A stretch of 64,000 nucleotides of DNA from Cellulosimicrobium cellulans (GTDB lineage: Bacteria > Actinomycetota > Actinomycetes > Actinomycetales > Cellulomonadaceae). Under the pieces are notes generated by a model. It did not search any database, was not told where the DNA came from, and was given only the letters and a program-made list of their open reading frames with translations. Of this stretch, positions 1 through 9,002 are shown piece after piece. The stretch spans positions 186,001-250,000 of the forward strand of contig NZ_VEGH01000002.1 in assembly GCF_007679345.1 (NCBI RefSeq). The letters run 5' to 3'. Every line of letters begins with the position of its first letter. Within the stretch, counting starts at the first letter, position 1. A program made the translations under genes and the position numbers.

Positions 1-639
1 GACGCCGTCCCGCTGTCGGCGCTGCTCCGCGAGGGCACCCGCCCGGAGCACGAGGCGGCCGAGGGCTCGACGTTCGTCGAGGACCTGCTGGGCGGGCGGC
101 TGACGACCGCCGCGTACGTCGACCTGGCGCTGCAGCTCCACGCGGTCTACACGGCGCTGGAGGAGGTCGGCGAGCAGGTGCGCCGCACCCCGGCCGGGTC
201 CGGCGTCGTGTTCGACGAGCTGCGGCGCGTGCCCGCGGTCGAGGCGGACCTCGCGCACCTCGCGGGTCCGGGCTGGCGCGAGCGCGCCGTGCCGCTGCCC
301 GCCACGGCCGCCTACGCGGCGGCGATCCGGGCGGGCGGCGCCGACGTCGGCGCCTACGTCGCCCACGCCTACACCCGGTACCTCGGCGACTTGTCGGGCG
401 GCCAGGTCATCGGCCGGATGGTCCAGCGGCACTACGGCGTCGCGGACGAGGGCGTCGGGTTCTACGCCTTCCCCGCGATCCCCAAGCCCAAGCCGTTCAA
501 GGACCTGTACCGCGCGCGGGTCGACGCGCTGGACCTGACGGACGCGCAGCGGGCCGCGGTGGTCGACGAGGCGCGGTCCGCGTTCCGGCACAACCGCGCG
601 CTGTTCGCCGCGCTGGCCGACGTGCACCGGGCCGCCTGA
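1..639 (+). CDS. Heme oxygenase, biliverdin-producing (5' end outside window)
   Basis: Cleaves heme to biliverdin, CO and iron, usually for iron recovery in the cytoplasm. The open frame runs in from base 1 without a start, so only the C-terminal ~212 residues are seen; bacterial heme oxygenases are about 200-240 aa, so little is missing. The proximal heme-ligand region is visible as TRPEHEAAE near the start, where the histidine should bind heme iron. The distal-helix signature GDLSGGQVIGRM at about residues 130-141 of the visible part carries the glycines that contact bound oxygen. An internal GTG at 178 would cut off the proximal histidine and is not the start. Next gene is a TetR regulator 89 bp downstream. 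Family assignment is firm. Confidence 0.9.
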   Translation, partial: DAVPLSALLREGTRPEHEAAEGSTFVEDLLGGRLTTAAYVDLALQLHAVYTALEEVGEQVRRTPAGSGVVFDELRRVPAVEADLAHLAGPGWRERAVPLPATAAYAAAIRAGGADVGAYVAHAYTRYLGDLSGGQVIGRMVQRHYGVADEGVGFYAFPAIPKPKPFKDLYRARVDALDLTDAQRAAVVDEARSAFRHNRALFAALADVHRAA

Positions 640-728
640 CCGCGCGGGGCCGGTACTCCCGCGACACCTGCACACCCCCGTCACACGCGCCAGGGCGATG
701 TGCTGACGTTTCGTGCGAGGATGTCAGC

Positions 729-1361
729 ATGCCCAAGATCATCGGCGGGTCGCTGCACGAGCACCGCGAGCAGACGCGGCTCCGCCTGTTCGGCGCCATG
801 TCCCGGCTGATGGCCGAGCGCGGGTTCGACTCGATCACGCTCGCCGACATCGCGCAGGCGGCCGGCGTGGGCCGGACGGCGGTGTACAACCACTTCGCCG
901 ACAAGGAGTCGATGCTCGTCGGCTTCATCATGCACGAGACCGGGCAGTACGTGGCCGCGCTCGAGGCCGAGCTCGCGGGCATCGACGACCCGACGGAGCA
1001 GCTCCGCGCGTACGTCCGGGCGCAGTGCGAGCTCAAGCGCGACTACCACCTGGCCCCCGGCCCGGACCTGCGCTCGGTGCTGTCGCGCGGCACCCAGCAG
1101 CGGGTCCGCGAGCACGTGGTGCTCGTCGAGGCGCTGCTGCGCCGCGTGCTGTCGGCCGGCATCGAGTCCGGCGCGTTCCCCGAGCAGGACCTGGGCACGA
1201 CGGTGTCGCTCGTCAACGCCTGCCTCAGCAGCCGGACGCTGCCGGACGACCAGCCCGCCCGCGAGCGCGCGATCGAGTCCACCGTGCTGTTCGTGCTCCG
1301 CGCCGTGGGCGCCGGGGAGCGGGCCGCGGCCGGGCTGCTCCCGGAGGCCGTGCCCGCCTGA
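729..1361 (+). CDS. TetR family transcriptional regulator
   Basis: A 210-aa one-component repressor type. The N-terminal helix-turn-helix is clear: MAERGFDSITLADIAQAAGV followed by GRTAVYNHFADKESML at about residues 27-62, the classic TetR_N pattern. The C-terminal ligand-binding half is not specific enough to name an effector. The ATG at 729 follows the hexamer GAGGAT (717-722) by 6 nt and has no Shine-Dalgarno, matching the leaderless pattern seen elsewhere in this window. It lies between heme oxygenase and a diguanylate cyclase, all on the plus strand; either could be a target, but no operator palindrome is obvious next to it. Confidence 0.88.
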   Translation: MPKIIGGSLHEHREQTRLRLFGAMSRLMAERGFDSITLADIAQAAGVGRTAVYNHFADKESMLVGFIMHETGQYVAALEAELAGIDDPTEQLRAYVRAQCELKRDYHLAPGPDLRSVLSRGTQQRVREHVVLVEALLRRVLSAGIESGAFPEQDLGTTVSLVNACLSSRTLPDDQPARERAIESTVLFVLRAVGAGERAAAGLLPEAVPA

Positions 1362-1442
1362 CCCGCGCCGACTCCGTCGTCCCGCGTTCACCCGCACGGC
1401 GGAGCGCCGGTGCGTCCACGTGTGGCGGCGAGCCCGACACGC

Positions 1443-1448
1443 GATGAT
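1443..1448 (+). promoter_or_regulatory. Candidate -10 hexamer of leaderless diguanylate cyclase
   Basis: GATGAT is followed by exactly 6 nt and the GTG start at 1455. The same hexamer and spacing occur before copC on the other strand (11870-11875). No clear -35 box is seen. Confidence 0.4.
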
Positions 1449-1454
1449 GTGCGC

Positions 1455-2780
1455 GTGACCGACGCCCCGCCGCCGGCCCGGACGAGCGCGCCCCGCGGTG
1501 GCGGGGACGACGCCCGGCACTTCGCGCTGCTCGCGCACCGCCTCGGGGGCGCGACCGCGCTCGGCGAGGTGCACGAGGCCGCCGTGGTCGCCGCGCGCGA
1601 CCTGCTCGACGTCGAGGTGGCCGCCGTCGCTCGGCTGGAGCAGGACGACTGGCACGTGCTCGCCGCCGAGCCCACCGACGAGCTGCCCGCGGCCGAGGAC
1701 GTGCTGCGCGACGGCGAGGCCGTGCGCGCACTGGTCCGGCGACGGGAGACCTGGCTGTCCGCGCCGGGCGACGCCCCGGGCCGGCCGCGCCCCGCGCTGG
1801 TGGCGCCCGTGGTCGTCAACGGCGACCTCTGGGGCGTGCTGTGCGCCGTGCGCGACGAGCGCGCGCCCACGTTCACCGCGGACGACGCGGCCCGCGGCGA
1901 GGTGCTGGGCGCGCTCCTGGGGGCCCAGATCGCGCGGCTCGACCTCGCGGAGCAGGTCCGGCACCTGGTGTCCGACGACGCGTTGACCGGCCTGAGCACC
2001 CGCCGCGTGGCCGACGAGGCGGCGCAGGCCGCGATCGACTCCGGCGACGAGACCTGCATCGTGATGTGCGACGTCGACGGCCTCAAGCGGGTGAACGACG
2101 AGCTCGGCCACGACGCCGGCGACGAGCTGCTGCGCAGCGTGGCGGGCGTGCTGCGCCGGGCGGGCGGCGGGCTGCCGGGGTCGACGGTGGCCCGGATCGG
2201 CGGCGACGAGTTCTGCGTGGTGACGTCCGGCATCCCGCGGACCACGGTCGTGCAGGTGATGGACGCGACCGTCGGGGACAGCGCCCTGCCGTTCGGGGCG
2301 TCGCTGTCCTACGGCATCGCGTCCTCGGCGCGCGGCTCCCTCGGCGCGGCTCCCACCCCCCGGTCGCTGTTCCGCCGCGCGGACGCCGCGCAGTACCACG
2401 CCAAGCGGAGCCACGCAGCGGCGCGGGCCCGGCAGTACCGCGCCGACGACCCGGGAGCCGTGCTCGGCCGCACCGTCGCGGCCACCGTCACCGCCCTGTC
2501 CGCGACCGGCCCCGCCCCGCTGTCCCGGCTGTGCGCCCTGGCGGCGGCCGCGACCGAGGCGATGGGCGGGTCCGGCTGGTCCGTGCAGCGCGAGGACGGC
2601 CCCGAGCCGGTGCTCGTGGCGCGCGGCGGCACCGGCTCGCTGCACGTCTCGGGCGTCCGGCAGGTCGAGCTGCGGCGCGCGCCGTGGGCCGTCACCGTCG
2701 AGTCGACCCTGCCCGACGACCGCACCGTCACGACGACGCTGCAGACGCTGCTCTCGCTGGCGGTGCTGGGCGCGTCCTGA
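1455..2780 (+). CDS. GAF-GGDEF diguanylate cyclase
   Basis: Predicted to make cyclic di-GMP from two GTP. About 441 aa. Residues ~30-165 look like a GAF-type sensor (HEAAVVAARDLLDVEVAAVA onward). The GGDEF domain follows, with DDALTGLSTRR at its start, the metal-binding MCDVDGLKRVND and an intact active-site motif RIGGDEFCVV. No RxxD inhibitory site is seen just before GGDEF. A further ~130-residue C-terminal part of unknown fold follows. No membrane segment, so cytoplasmic. I chose GTG 1455 because GATGAT (1443-1448) lies 6 nt upstream; the in-frame ATG at 1410 is also possible. No EAL or HD-GYP partner is nearby. Confidence 0.85.
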   Translation: MTDAPPPARTSAPRGGGDDARHFALLAHRLGGATALGEVHEAAVVAARDLLDVEVAAVARLEQDDWHVLAAEPTDELPAAEDVLRDGEAVRALVRRRETWLSAPGDAPGRPRPALVAPVVVNGDLWGVLCAVRDERAPTFTADDAARGEVLGALLGAQIARLDLAEQVRHLVSDDALTGLSTRRVADEAAQAAIDSGDETCIVMCDVDGLKRVNDELGHDAGDELLRSVAGVLRRAGGGLPGSTVARIGGDEFCVVTSGIPRTTVVQVMDATVGDSALPFGASLSYGIASSARGSLGAAPTPRSLFRRADAAQYHAKRSHAAARARQYRADDPGAVLGRTVAATVTALSATGPAPLSRLCALAAAATEAMGGSGWSVQREDGPEPVLVARGGTGSLHVSGVRQVELRRAPWAVTVESTLPDDRTVTTTLQTLLSLAVLGAS

Positions 2781-2866
2781 CCCCGCGCCGGACGGGCGCG
2801 GGGCCGGGCGCAGGGCCGCCGGGCGCAGGGCCGCCGCCGGTGCGCGCAGGTCGCCGAGGGGGTACT

Positions 2867-2911
2867 CGACACGTCGAGCGAGTACCCAGCGGGTACTCGC
2901 TCGACGTGTCG
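2867..2911. terminator. 21-bp perfect inverted repeat, bidirectional terminator candidate
   Basis: Two 21-bp arms (2867-2887 and 2891-2911) are exact reverse complements separated by AGC. The arms contain GAGTACCC and its complement. It lies between the convergent diguanylate cyclase and thioredoxin-NHL genes. There is no T-run, as is common for actinobacterial terminators. Confidence 0.65.
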
Positions 2912-2936
2912 GTTGCTCGCTCGGCGCTGGCAGCGG

Positions 2937-3005
2937 ACGCGGCCGGCGCGGCGGCCGGCGCGGCGGGCGGCGCGCGGCGCGGCGGGCGGCGCGGCGCGGC
3001 GGGCC
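2937..3005. repeat. Low-complexity GGCGCGGCGG tract
   Basis: About 70 bp of near-tandem GGCGCGGCGG-like units lie just before the convergent end of the thioredoxin-NHL gene. No coding signal is evident. Confidence 0.5.
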
Positions 3006-3006
3006 G

Positions 3007-5070
3007 TCAGCCGTGCAGCGGGAGGGACAGCTCCGCCGGAGCGCCCGCGGTCACGCGGACCGGCACGCCCCAGTCCTGCGAGTTCAGGTGGCACGCGGGG
3101 AACTCGATCGCCGGGTCCGCGTCGCAGCTCGCCGCGCGCGCGGTGACGTGCAGGACGCCCTCGGCCACCGCGGGGTTGATCCGCAGCGTCCGGGTGAGCG
3201 GCACGTCGTCGCCCGCGCCGTCGAGCAGCAGCTCCGCCGGCGTCGCGGACACCCGCAGCATCGTGGACGGGCCGAACCGGTCGTCGTACTTCTGCCCGGC
3301 GGCCGGCGTGAACACGACGTCGAGCGCCAGCTCGCCCGGGGCGATGTCGGTGACCGGACGCTGCGTCCGGTGCGCGCCGGCGTCGAGCACCTCGCCCGCG
3401 AGCGTCGCCGGGAGCGCGATCCGGGTCAGCCGGTGCGCGGCGGACTCGACGACGAGCAGCGTGACGCCGCCCGCCTCCGCGTCGGCCTGCACGACGATGC
3501 CGCTCGGCTCGGCCAGGCCCGTCGCGAGCGTGCTCACCTCGCCGGGGCCGTCGCCGCCGGTCGCCGGCGCCCAGCGGCGCACCGCCCCGTTGTAGGTGTC
3601 GGCGACGACGACGGACCCGTCCGGCAGCACCGCCACCCCGAGCGGGTGCTGCAGCAGCGCCTGGTCGGCCGCGCCGTCCCGGTGCCCGAAGTCGAACAGG
3701 CCCGCGCCGACCGCGGTGCCCACCACCGCACCGGACCAGGCGTCCGCGGGGCCGGTGGGCGCGGTCCGGGCGGCGGCGAGCGCGGCGCCCGCACCGACCA
3801 GGCCCGCGAACCCGCCGGTCGCCGGGGCGGCCTCGGCCGTCGCGACGGCCGGGGTCCCGGGGTCGATCCAGCGCAGCGCCGACACCTCGGAGTCGGCGAG
3901 CCACACCCGGCCGTCGGCGGCGAGCGCGGTCCCCGACGTCTGGGCGAACCACGCCTCGCGCGGGTCGCCGTCGGTCAGGCCCTCGTTCATCGTGCCGGCG
4001 ACGGGCTCGACGACGCCGTCCCGGGGGTCGAACGCCCAGAGCTGGTGGTTGCCGGCCATCGCGACCAGCGCGGTGCCGGTCTGCGGGGACCACACGACGT
4101 CCCACGGCGAGGACAGCGGCACGGAGGTCGCGGCCCGGGCCCCGCCGGCGCGCCACAGGTCGGTGCGACCGGGCAGCGGCGACGGCACGGTGGGCTCGCC
4201 GACCAGGTACTGCTCGCCGGTACCCGCGACGGTCGTCACCGCGCCGTCGGACAGCCGGACGCCGCGCAGCGCGTGGTTCACCGTGTCGGCCACCAGCACG
4301 TCGTAGCCGACCTCCGCCGCGACGTCCTCGGGCAGCAGGGTCAGGCCGTTGGGCTCGCTGAACCGCGCGTCGTCCGGGCCGCCGTCGACCAGCCCGCGCT
4401 CGCCCGAGCCGATCCGGCGCAGCAGCGTCTCGCCGTCCGCCGCGAGCTCGGCGAGCGAGTGGTGCCCGGCGTCGGCGACCAGCAGCGTGCCACCCGGCAG
4501 CGCGACCGCCTTCGCGGGGAACCGCAGCGTGCCCGCGGTGGGCTCCGGCGGGACGTACGGGCCGCCGCCGCGGTGCAGCGTGCCCTTGGCCTCGTGCTCC
4601 GCGACCAGGTCCCGGACCAGGCGCTCGACGTTGCTCTGGTGCCCCTCGCCCGCCATCTGGGCGACGATGTAGCCTTCGGGGTCGATCACCACCAGGGTCG
4701 GCCAGGCGCGCGCGGTGTACGCGGACCAGGTGACCAGCTCCGGGTCGTCCAGCACGGGGTGGTGCACCTCGTACCGCTCGACGGCGGCCGCCAGCGCGAC
4801 CGGGTCGGCCTCGTGCACGAACTTCGGGGAGTGCACGCCGACGATCACCAGGACGTCGCGGTACTGCTCCTCGAGGGCGCGCAGCTCGTCGAGGACGTGC
4901 AGGCAGTTGATGCAGCAGAAGGTCCAGAAGTCGAGCAGCACGATCTTGCCGCGGAGGTCCGCGAGCGCGACGTCCTGGCCGCCGGTGTTGAGCCAGCCGC
5001 GGCCGACGAGCTCGGACGCGCGGACCTTGGGGAGACGGGTGCTGCTGGTGGTCACAGGAGTAGTGAACAC
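3007..5070 (-). CDS. Thioredoxin-like / NHL-repeat protein (NHLRC2-like)
   Basis: 687 aa. Residues ~15-160 form a thioredoxin-like fold beginning with LVGRGWLNTGGQDVALADLR, with the redox-type segment DFWTFCCINC (CxxC within CCINC) that is characteristic of NHLRC2-like proteins. The following ~500 residues carry repeated NHL beta-propeller blades, recognisable by GVAVLPDGSVVVADTYNGAV, and a C-terminal beta-rich part. No signal peptide or membrane segment. Substrate unknown; a redox or scaffold role is inferred from the family. Single gene on the minus strand, convergent with the diguanylate cyclase and separated from it by a strong hairpin. Confidence 0.88.
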   Translation of the reverse strand: MFTTPVTTSSTRLPKVRASELVGRGWLNTGGQDVALADLRGKIVLLDFWTFCCINCLHVLDELRALEEQYRDVLVIVGVHSPKFVHEADPVALAAAVERYEVHHPVLDDPELVTWSAYTARAWPTLVVIDPEGYIVAQMAGEGHQSNVERLVRDLVAEHEAKGTLHRGGGPYVPPEPTAGTLRFPAKAVALPGGTLLVADAGHHSLAELAADGETLLRRIGSGERGLVDGGPDDARFSEPNGLTLLPEDVAAEVGYDVLVADTVNHALRGVRLSDGAVTTVAGTGEQYLVGEPTVPSPLPGRTDLWRAGGARAATSVPLSSPWDVVWSPQTGTALVAMAGNHQLWAFDPRDGVVEPVAGTMNEGLTDGDPREAWFAQTSGTALAADGRVWLADSEVSALRWIDPGTPAVATAEAAPATGGFAGLVGAGAALAAARTAPTGPADAWSGAVVGTAVGAGLFDFGHRDGAADQALLQHPLGVAVLPDGSVVVADTYNGAVRRWAPATGGDGPGEVSTLATGLAEPSGIVVQADAEAGGVTLLVVESAAHRLTRIALPATLAGEVLDAGAHRTQRPVTDIAPGELALDVVFTPAAGQKYDDRFGPSTMLRVSATPAELLLDGAGDDVPLTRTLRINPAVAEGVLHVTARAASCDADPAIEFPACHLNSQDWGVPVRVTAGAPAELSLPLHG

Positions 5071-5142
5071 GACGCGGCCCGCGGATCGTCCCGCCGGCCG
5101 CGGACCGGGACCGCGCCGGTGCCGGGCGACCCGGACGCGGCG

Positions 5143-5370
5143 TCAGCCGAGCGGACGCACGGCGCCGACGACGCGCACCTGGACGGCGACGCCGTCGACC
5201 GCGGCGGGGACCGCGGCGGCGTCGGCGCTCGTGGCCACGCTGACCCGGAGGCGGTAGCCGCCCTCGGCCCGGGCGAGCCCGATCCCCCGCACGCCGGGGC
5301 GGCCGTCGAGCTCCCGCCGCAGCCGCAGCTTGGCGGTGCGGGCCCGGTCGATGTCCGCCACCTGCACCAC
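5143..5370 (-). CDS. Small hypothetical protein downstream of Nal1-type protease
   Basis: 75 aa, starting at GTG 5370 (or GTG 5367), with AGGG about 6 nt upstream. It follows the protease gene by 34 nt on the same strand, so the two are probably cotranscribed. Its layout (a short charged helix, then LDGRPGVRGIGLARAEGGYR and a beta-rich end) resembles the N-terminal 75 residues of the protease itself, which has RSAVALGLAPRADGSYGVAV. I infer that it is a stand-alone copy of that N-terminal domain, perhaps a regulator or inhibitor. No family name can be given. Confidence 0.65.
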   Translation of the reverse strand: MVQVADIDRARTAKLRLRRELDGRPGVRGIGLARAEGGYRLRVSVATSADAAAVPAAVDGVAVQVRVVGAVRPLG

Positions 5371-5404
5371 CGCCCTCGCTCCGAGCCGGGCGGTGGTCGC
5401 CGGG

Positions 5405-6415
5405 TCAGGCGGCGGGCGAGCCCAGCAGCCGGGCGCCGAGCGCCGTCAGCACGGCGTCGATCGGGTTGACGTACGTCAGCCCGGTCCCATTGTCGCCCCC
5501 GGTCTCGGAGCCCGCAAAGAGCAGGCCGAGCGCGACGCCGTCGGCGCGGTAGACCAGGGAGCCGGAGTCGCCGCCGCGGGAGAACGGGCCCGTGCCGGTC
5601 GACTCGACCTCGATCTGGTCGTCGAACCGCAGCTCGCCCAGCTCCTCGCCGTACCCGACGACCACCTCGTCCAGCTCGATCGCGGACACGCGCCCGCGGG
5701 TGACGGCGGTCGTGCGGCCGATCTTCGCGACCTCCTCGCCGCCGACCGCGACCGCCGTCGTGGTGACGAGGCCGACCGGGTACGTCGGGTCGACACCGGG
5801 GTCGTCCAGCAGGGCGACGGCGGCGTCGACGGTGGCGACCCGGCCGGGCGCCAGCGGGACCGTCGCGGCGAGCGTGCCCACCCGGTCGGCCGGGGCGGTG
5901 CCGCCGTCGGCGGGCCCCGGTTGCAGGACGACGTCCCCCGCCCGCGCCCGCGGGGAGCCGGCGAGCACGTGGTAGTTGGACAACGCGTGCACGGCACCGT
6001 CGACGGTGACGAACGCGCCGAGCGTGCCGGCGGTGACGTCGACGTGCGCGATCGACACCCCGGGGCGCAGCGGGCGGACGCGGCCCGTCTCGCCGACGGC
6101 CTGCGCGGTCGCGACCGGGGGCCGCGGCGCGGGGACCCGGCGCAACGGCCGGATGCGGCCGGTGCGCCGCACGTCCGCGGCGGGACCCACCTGCTCCGCC
6201 ACCCGTCGCGCGACGCTCCGCACGCCGGGCAGCCCGAGCCGGTAGCGCACCGCGACCCCGTACGACCCGTCGGCCCGCGGCGCCAGGCCGAGGGCGACGG
6301 CCGACCGGCCGGGTGCGCCGTCGTCGGCGGCCGCGGCGACGACGCCGTGCTGCGCGAGGTCCTGCAGGTAGCCGACCAGCTGCTGCTTCAGCCGGCGCGC
6401 CTCGTCCTGGTCCAT
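5405..6415 (-). CDS. Nal1-type trypsin-like serine protease
   Basis: 336 aa. The N-terminal ~80 residues are helical with a GLAPRADGSYGVAVRYR segment; the protease domain starts near residue 115. The catalytic triad is visible: His in ALSNYHVLAG, Asp in VDAAVALLDD, and Ser in RGGDSGSLVY. The arrangement SNYHVLA ... GDVVLQPGPADGG ... KIGRTTAVTRG ... GDSGSLVY matches the NAL1-like protease family more than secreted chymotrypsins. No signal peptide is seen, so it may be cytoplasmic. It is followed by a small gene (5143-5370) that resembles its own N-terminal domain. Natural substrate unknown. Confidence 0.82.
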   Translation of the reverse strand: MDQDEARRLKQQLVGYLQDLAQHGVVAAAADDGAPGRSAVALGLAPRADGSYGVAVRYRLGLPGVRSVARRVAEQVGPAADVRRTGRIRPLRRVPAPRPPVATAQAVGETGRVRPLRPGVSIAHVDVTAGTLGAFVTVDGAVHALSNYHVLAGSPRARAGDVVLQPGPADGGTAPADRVGTLAATVPLAPGRVATVDAAVALLDDPGVDPTYPVGLVTTTAVAVGGEEVAKIGRTTAVTRGRVSAIELDEVVVGYGEELGELRFDDQIEVESTGTGPFSRGGDSGSLVYRADGVALGLLFAGSETGGDNGTGLTYVNPIDAVLTALGARLLGSPAA

Positions 6416-6491
6416 GCGTCCTCCCCCTCGGCCGGTCGGTCGGTGGCCGGCGGGGACATCCTCACGCCGGCCACCGACACGCCCCTGCGGG

Positions 6492-6719
6492 TCAGGCCGC
6501 CGGGGGCGGGGTGCGGCCGTCGTACCGCTCGACGACCTCGCGGTGCGAGGTGTGCGCCCGCTGGCTGTTCAGGACCAGCGCGAGGATCAGCGCGAGCACG
6601 CCCGCGCCCATGCAGATGTAGCCGATGACCGTGAGGTCCACGTTCGCGATGTTGTCGCTGACGCCGAACGCGAGGATCGCGCCGATGACGATCAGGGCGA
6701 TGCCGCCGCCGATGCCCAT
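6492..6719 (-). CDS. DUF6458 family small membrane protein
   Basis: 75 aa with two hydrophobic segments: GIALIVIGAILAFGV near residues 6-20 and YICMGAGVLALILALVL near 34-50. A short charged tail follows (REVVERYDGRTPPP). The start ATG 6719 has a strong AAGGAG seven bases upstream. The IxLIxxGAILAF...ID(L/V).xIG pattern is that of the actinobacterial DUF6458 family, whose role is unknown. It lies between the protease and the S9 peptidase on the same strand. Confidence 0.8.
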   Translation of the reverse strand: MGIGGGIALIVIGAILAFGVSDNIANVDLTVIGYICMGAGVLALILALVLNSQRAHTSHREVVERYDGRTPPPAA

Positions 6720-6837
6720 GGTCGGACTCCTTCCCGGCCCGGGCGGGGGTGCCCGGGGCTCCGGGACCGAGTCTGGCGGCGGACGCCCTGCTCCGCGCGT
6801 CGAGCGACCCGGTCGGGTGACCGCCCGGACGAGCCGG

Positions 6838-6871
6838 GCCGCCCGGGCCGCGGTCCCGCGGCCCGGGCGGC
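6838..6871. terminator. 16-bp perfect hairpin after S9 peptidase
   Basis: Arms 6838-6853 and 6856-6871 are exact reverse complements with a 2-nt loop, five bases past the peptidase stop. This all-GC stem is a likely terminator for the leftward peptidase transcript. Confidence 0.6.
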
Positions 6872-6875
6872 GCCC

Positions 6876-8990
6876 TCAGCCCAGGACCTCGGGCAGCGGC
6901 GGGAGCTCCTCGCCGCTGAGCCCGAGCACGTGCTCCGCGAGGAACGCGTCGACGACCTGGTACCAGACCTTCGCGTGCTGCGGGCTGAGCACCCAGTGGT
7001 TCTCGTCCGGGAAGTACAGGAACCGGTGCGGGGTCCGCCCGTTCTCGTCCGCGGCGAGCGCCGACCTCGACAGCAGCTCGTACCAGAGGCGCAGGCCCTC
7101 GCCGATCGGGACCCGGTAGTCCTTGTCGCCGTGCACGACCAGCATCGGGGTGACGATCTTCTCCACCGACAGGTGCGGGGAGTTCGCCAGCGCCATCTCC
7201 GCGGTCATCTCCCGCTCCCAGTAGAAGGAGCTGTCGGTGGTCGGCCCGAACTGGTCGAGGGCCCACAGGCTGGCGTGCGTGACGATCGCCCGGAACCGGT
7301 CGGTGTGCCCGGCGACCCAGTTGGCCATGTAGCCGCCGAACGAGCCGCCCATCGCGGCGGTGCGGGTCTCGTCGACGTCCGCGCGCGCGACGGTGGCGTC
7401 GGTGATCGCCATGAGGTCGGTGTACGGCGCCGCGCCCCAGGCGCCCCAGCCGCGCTGCACGAAGTCCTGGCCGTAGCCGGTGGACAGCGCCGGGTCCGGC
7501 AGCAGGACGGCGTAGCCGCGGGCCGCCATGATCCACGGGTTCCACCGCCAGGACCACGCGTTCCACGAGTTCAGCGGGCCGCCGTGGATCCACAGCAGCA
7601 GCGGCGCCGGCGACGCCGCGGACGCGCCCTCCGGCAGCACCAGCCACGCGCGGACCTCGGCGCCGTCCTCGGCGGTCGTGCTGACCTCCGTGAGGGTGCC
7701 GGGCAGCGCGGGCAGCGGCGCGGGCGCGGGCAGCGCCACCGCCTCGACCGGCTGCCCGGTCGAGAGCGCCGCCGCGAGGTCGATCCGGACCGGGTGCGAC
7801 GGGGCCGCGTAGGACACGCGCAGGGCGTACAGCGTCGCGCCGTCCGGGCTCACCCGCAGGTCGCTGAACACGGCGTCGTCGGCGGTCACCTGCGTGACGA
7901 CGTCCGCGCCGAGCGCGACGTGGAACACCGGACCGCGGCCGAGGTGGTCCGCGCCGACCAGCAGGCCGGCGCCGTCGCGGGTCCAGGCGATCTCGTGCGG
8001 CCAGCGGTCCCAGTCCGCGGCGACCCGGCGCGGGGCGGCGTCGGCGGCGTCCAGGTCGGCGACCCAGAGCTGCACCTGCGGCGCGGCGGTCGGCGTGGTG
8101 ATCGTCTCCCGGAGGTACGCGACCCGCCGGGAGTCCGGGGACACGACGGGGCCGGCGACGTCGGCCGCCGTGTCGTCGACCAGCACGCGGCGGGTGCCGG
8201 TGGCGACGTCGATCGCCACGAGCTGCTGGCGGACGGTGCCGCGGGCGCCCGGGCGGGCCCAGGAGGTGACGAGGGTGCGGCCGTCCGGGGACAGCACGGC
8301 GTCCTGGTGCTGCAGCGCCGCGCCGGCGTCGGGGGCGAGGTCCCGCAGCACGAGCCGCGGCGCGGCGGCGCCGGCCTCGAGCGACGCGTCGACGGTGGTC
8401 AGGTCGCCCGCGAACAGCCGCGGCTGCGCCGGGCCCAGGTCGTGGTCCCAGTACCGCACGGGGTAGGAGGAGTGCAGGATCGCGGCGACCTTGGCGTCCT
8501 TGCGGGCGCCGATCAGCCGCTCGTCGTCGGCGTCGTCGGCCGCGCTGGGCAGCACGTCGGACGGGACGACGACCACGGGCGCGTCCTCGGCGACGACGAC
8601 GCCCCCGATGCCCGCCCTGCGGGACGCGACGACCCGGGCCTCGGCACCGTCGGCCGGGAGCAGCCAGAGCGCGGCCGGCGGCTCGTCGTCGGGGGCGTCG
8701 GCGTCGGCGTCCGGGCGCGCGGACGTGAACAGCAGGTCCCCGGACGACGCGAACCGCGCGGACGACTCGCCCTTCGCGGACCGGGTCAGGCGGCGCGCCG
8801 GGCGGTCACCCTCGGGGTCCACCTCCCACAGCGCCGTGACGTAGCGCGTGCGCTTGGCGTCGAGCGTCGACACGGCGGTGACGAGCCGGGTGCCGTCCGG
8901 GGACAGCGCCAGCCCGGACATCCGGGGCAGGGCGACGTAGGCGTCGAGGTCGTGGAACGGGCTGGGCGGCGTGGATCGGCTCTCGGTCAC
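6876..8990 (-). CDS. S9 family serine peptidase (acylaminoacyl/prolyl oligopeptidase type)
   Basis: 704 aa. The N-terminal ~430 residues form a beta-propeller with repeated SPDGTRLVT / SPDGRTLVT / SPDSRRVAYL motifs. The C-terminal ~250 residues are the alpha/beta-hydrolase catalytic domain, with LLLWIHGGPLNSW (oxyanion region) and the nucleophile elbow GGSFGGYMANW. The acid and histidine lie in VVHGDKDYRVP and FPDENHWVL. No signal peptide, so it should act on short peptides in the cytoplasm. It starts at GTG 8990, 12 nt after the CopD-CtaG stop, and may be cotranscribed with the copper genes. Function in that context is not evident. Confidence 0.9.
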   Translation of the reverse strand: MTESRSTPPSPFHDLDAYVALPRMSGLALSPDGTRLVTAVSTLDAKRTRYVTALWEVDPEGDRPARRLTRSAKGESSARFASSGDLLFTSARPDADADAPDDEPPAALWLLPADGAEARVVASRRAGIGGVVVAEDAPVVVVPSDVLPSAADDADDERLIGARKDAKVAAILHSSYPVRYWDHDLGPAQPRLFAGDLTTVDASLEAGAAAPRLVLRDLAPDAGAALQHQDAVLSPDGRTLVTSWARPGARGTVRQQLVAIDVATGTRRVLVDDTAADVAGPVVSPDSRRVAYLRETITTPTAAPQVQLWVADLDAADAAPRRVAADWDRWPHEIAWTRDGAGLLVGADHLGRGPVFHVALGADVVTQVTADDAVFSDLRVSPDGATLYALRVSYAAPSHPVRIDLAAALSTGQPVEAVALPAPAPLPALPGTLTEVSTTAEDGAEVRAWLVLPEGASAASPAPLLLWIHGGPLNSWNAWSWRWNPWIMAARGYAVLLPDPALSTGYGQDFVQRGWGAWGAAPYTDLMAITDATVARADVDETRTAAMGGSFGGYMANWVAGHTDRFRAIVTHASLWALDQFGPTTDSSFYWEREMTAEMALANSPHLSVEKIVTPMLVVHGDKDYRVPIGEGLRLWYELLSRSALAADENGRTPHRFLYFPDENHWVLSPQHAKVWYQVVDAFLAEHVLGLSGEELPPLPEVLG

Positions 8991-9002
8991 CCCGCCGTCC
9001 TA

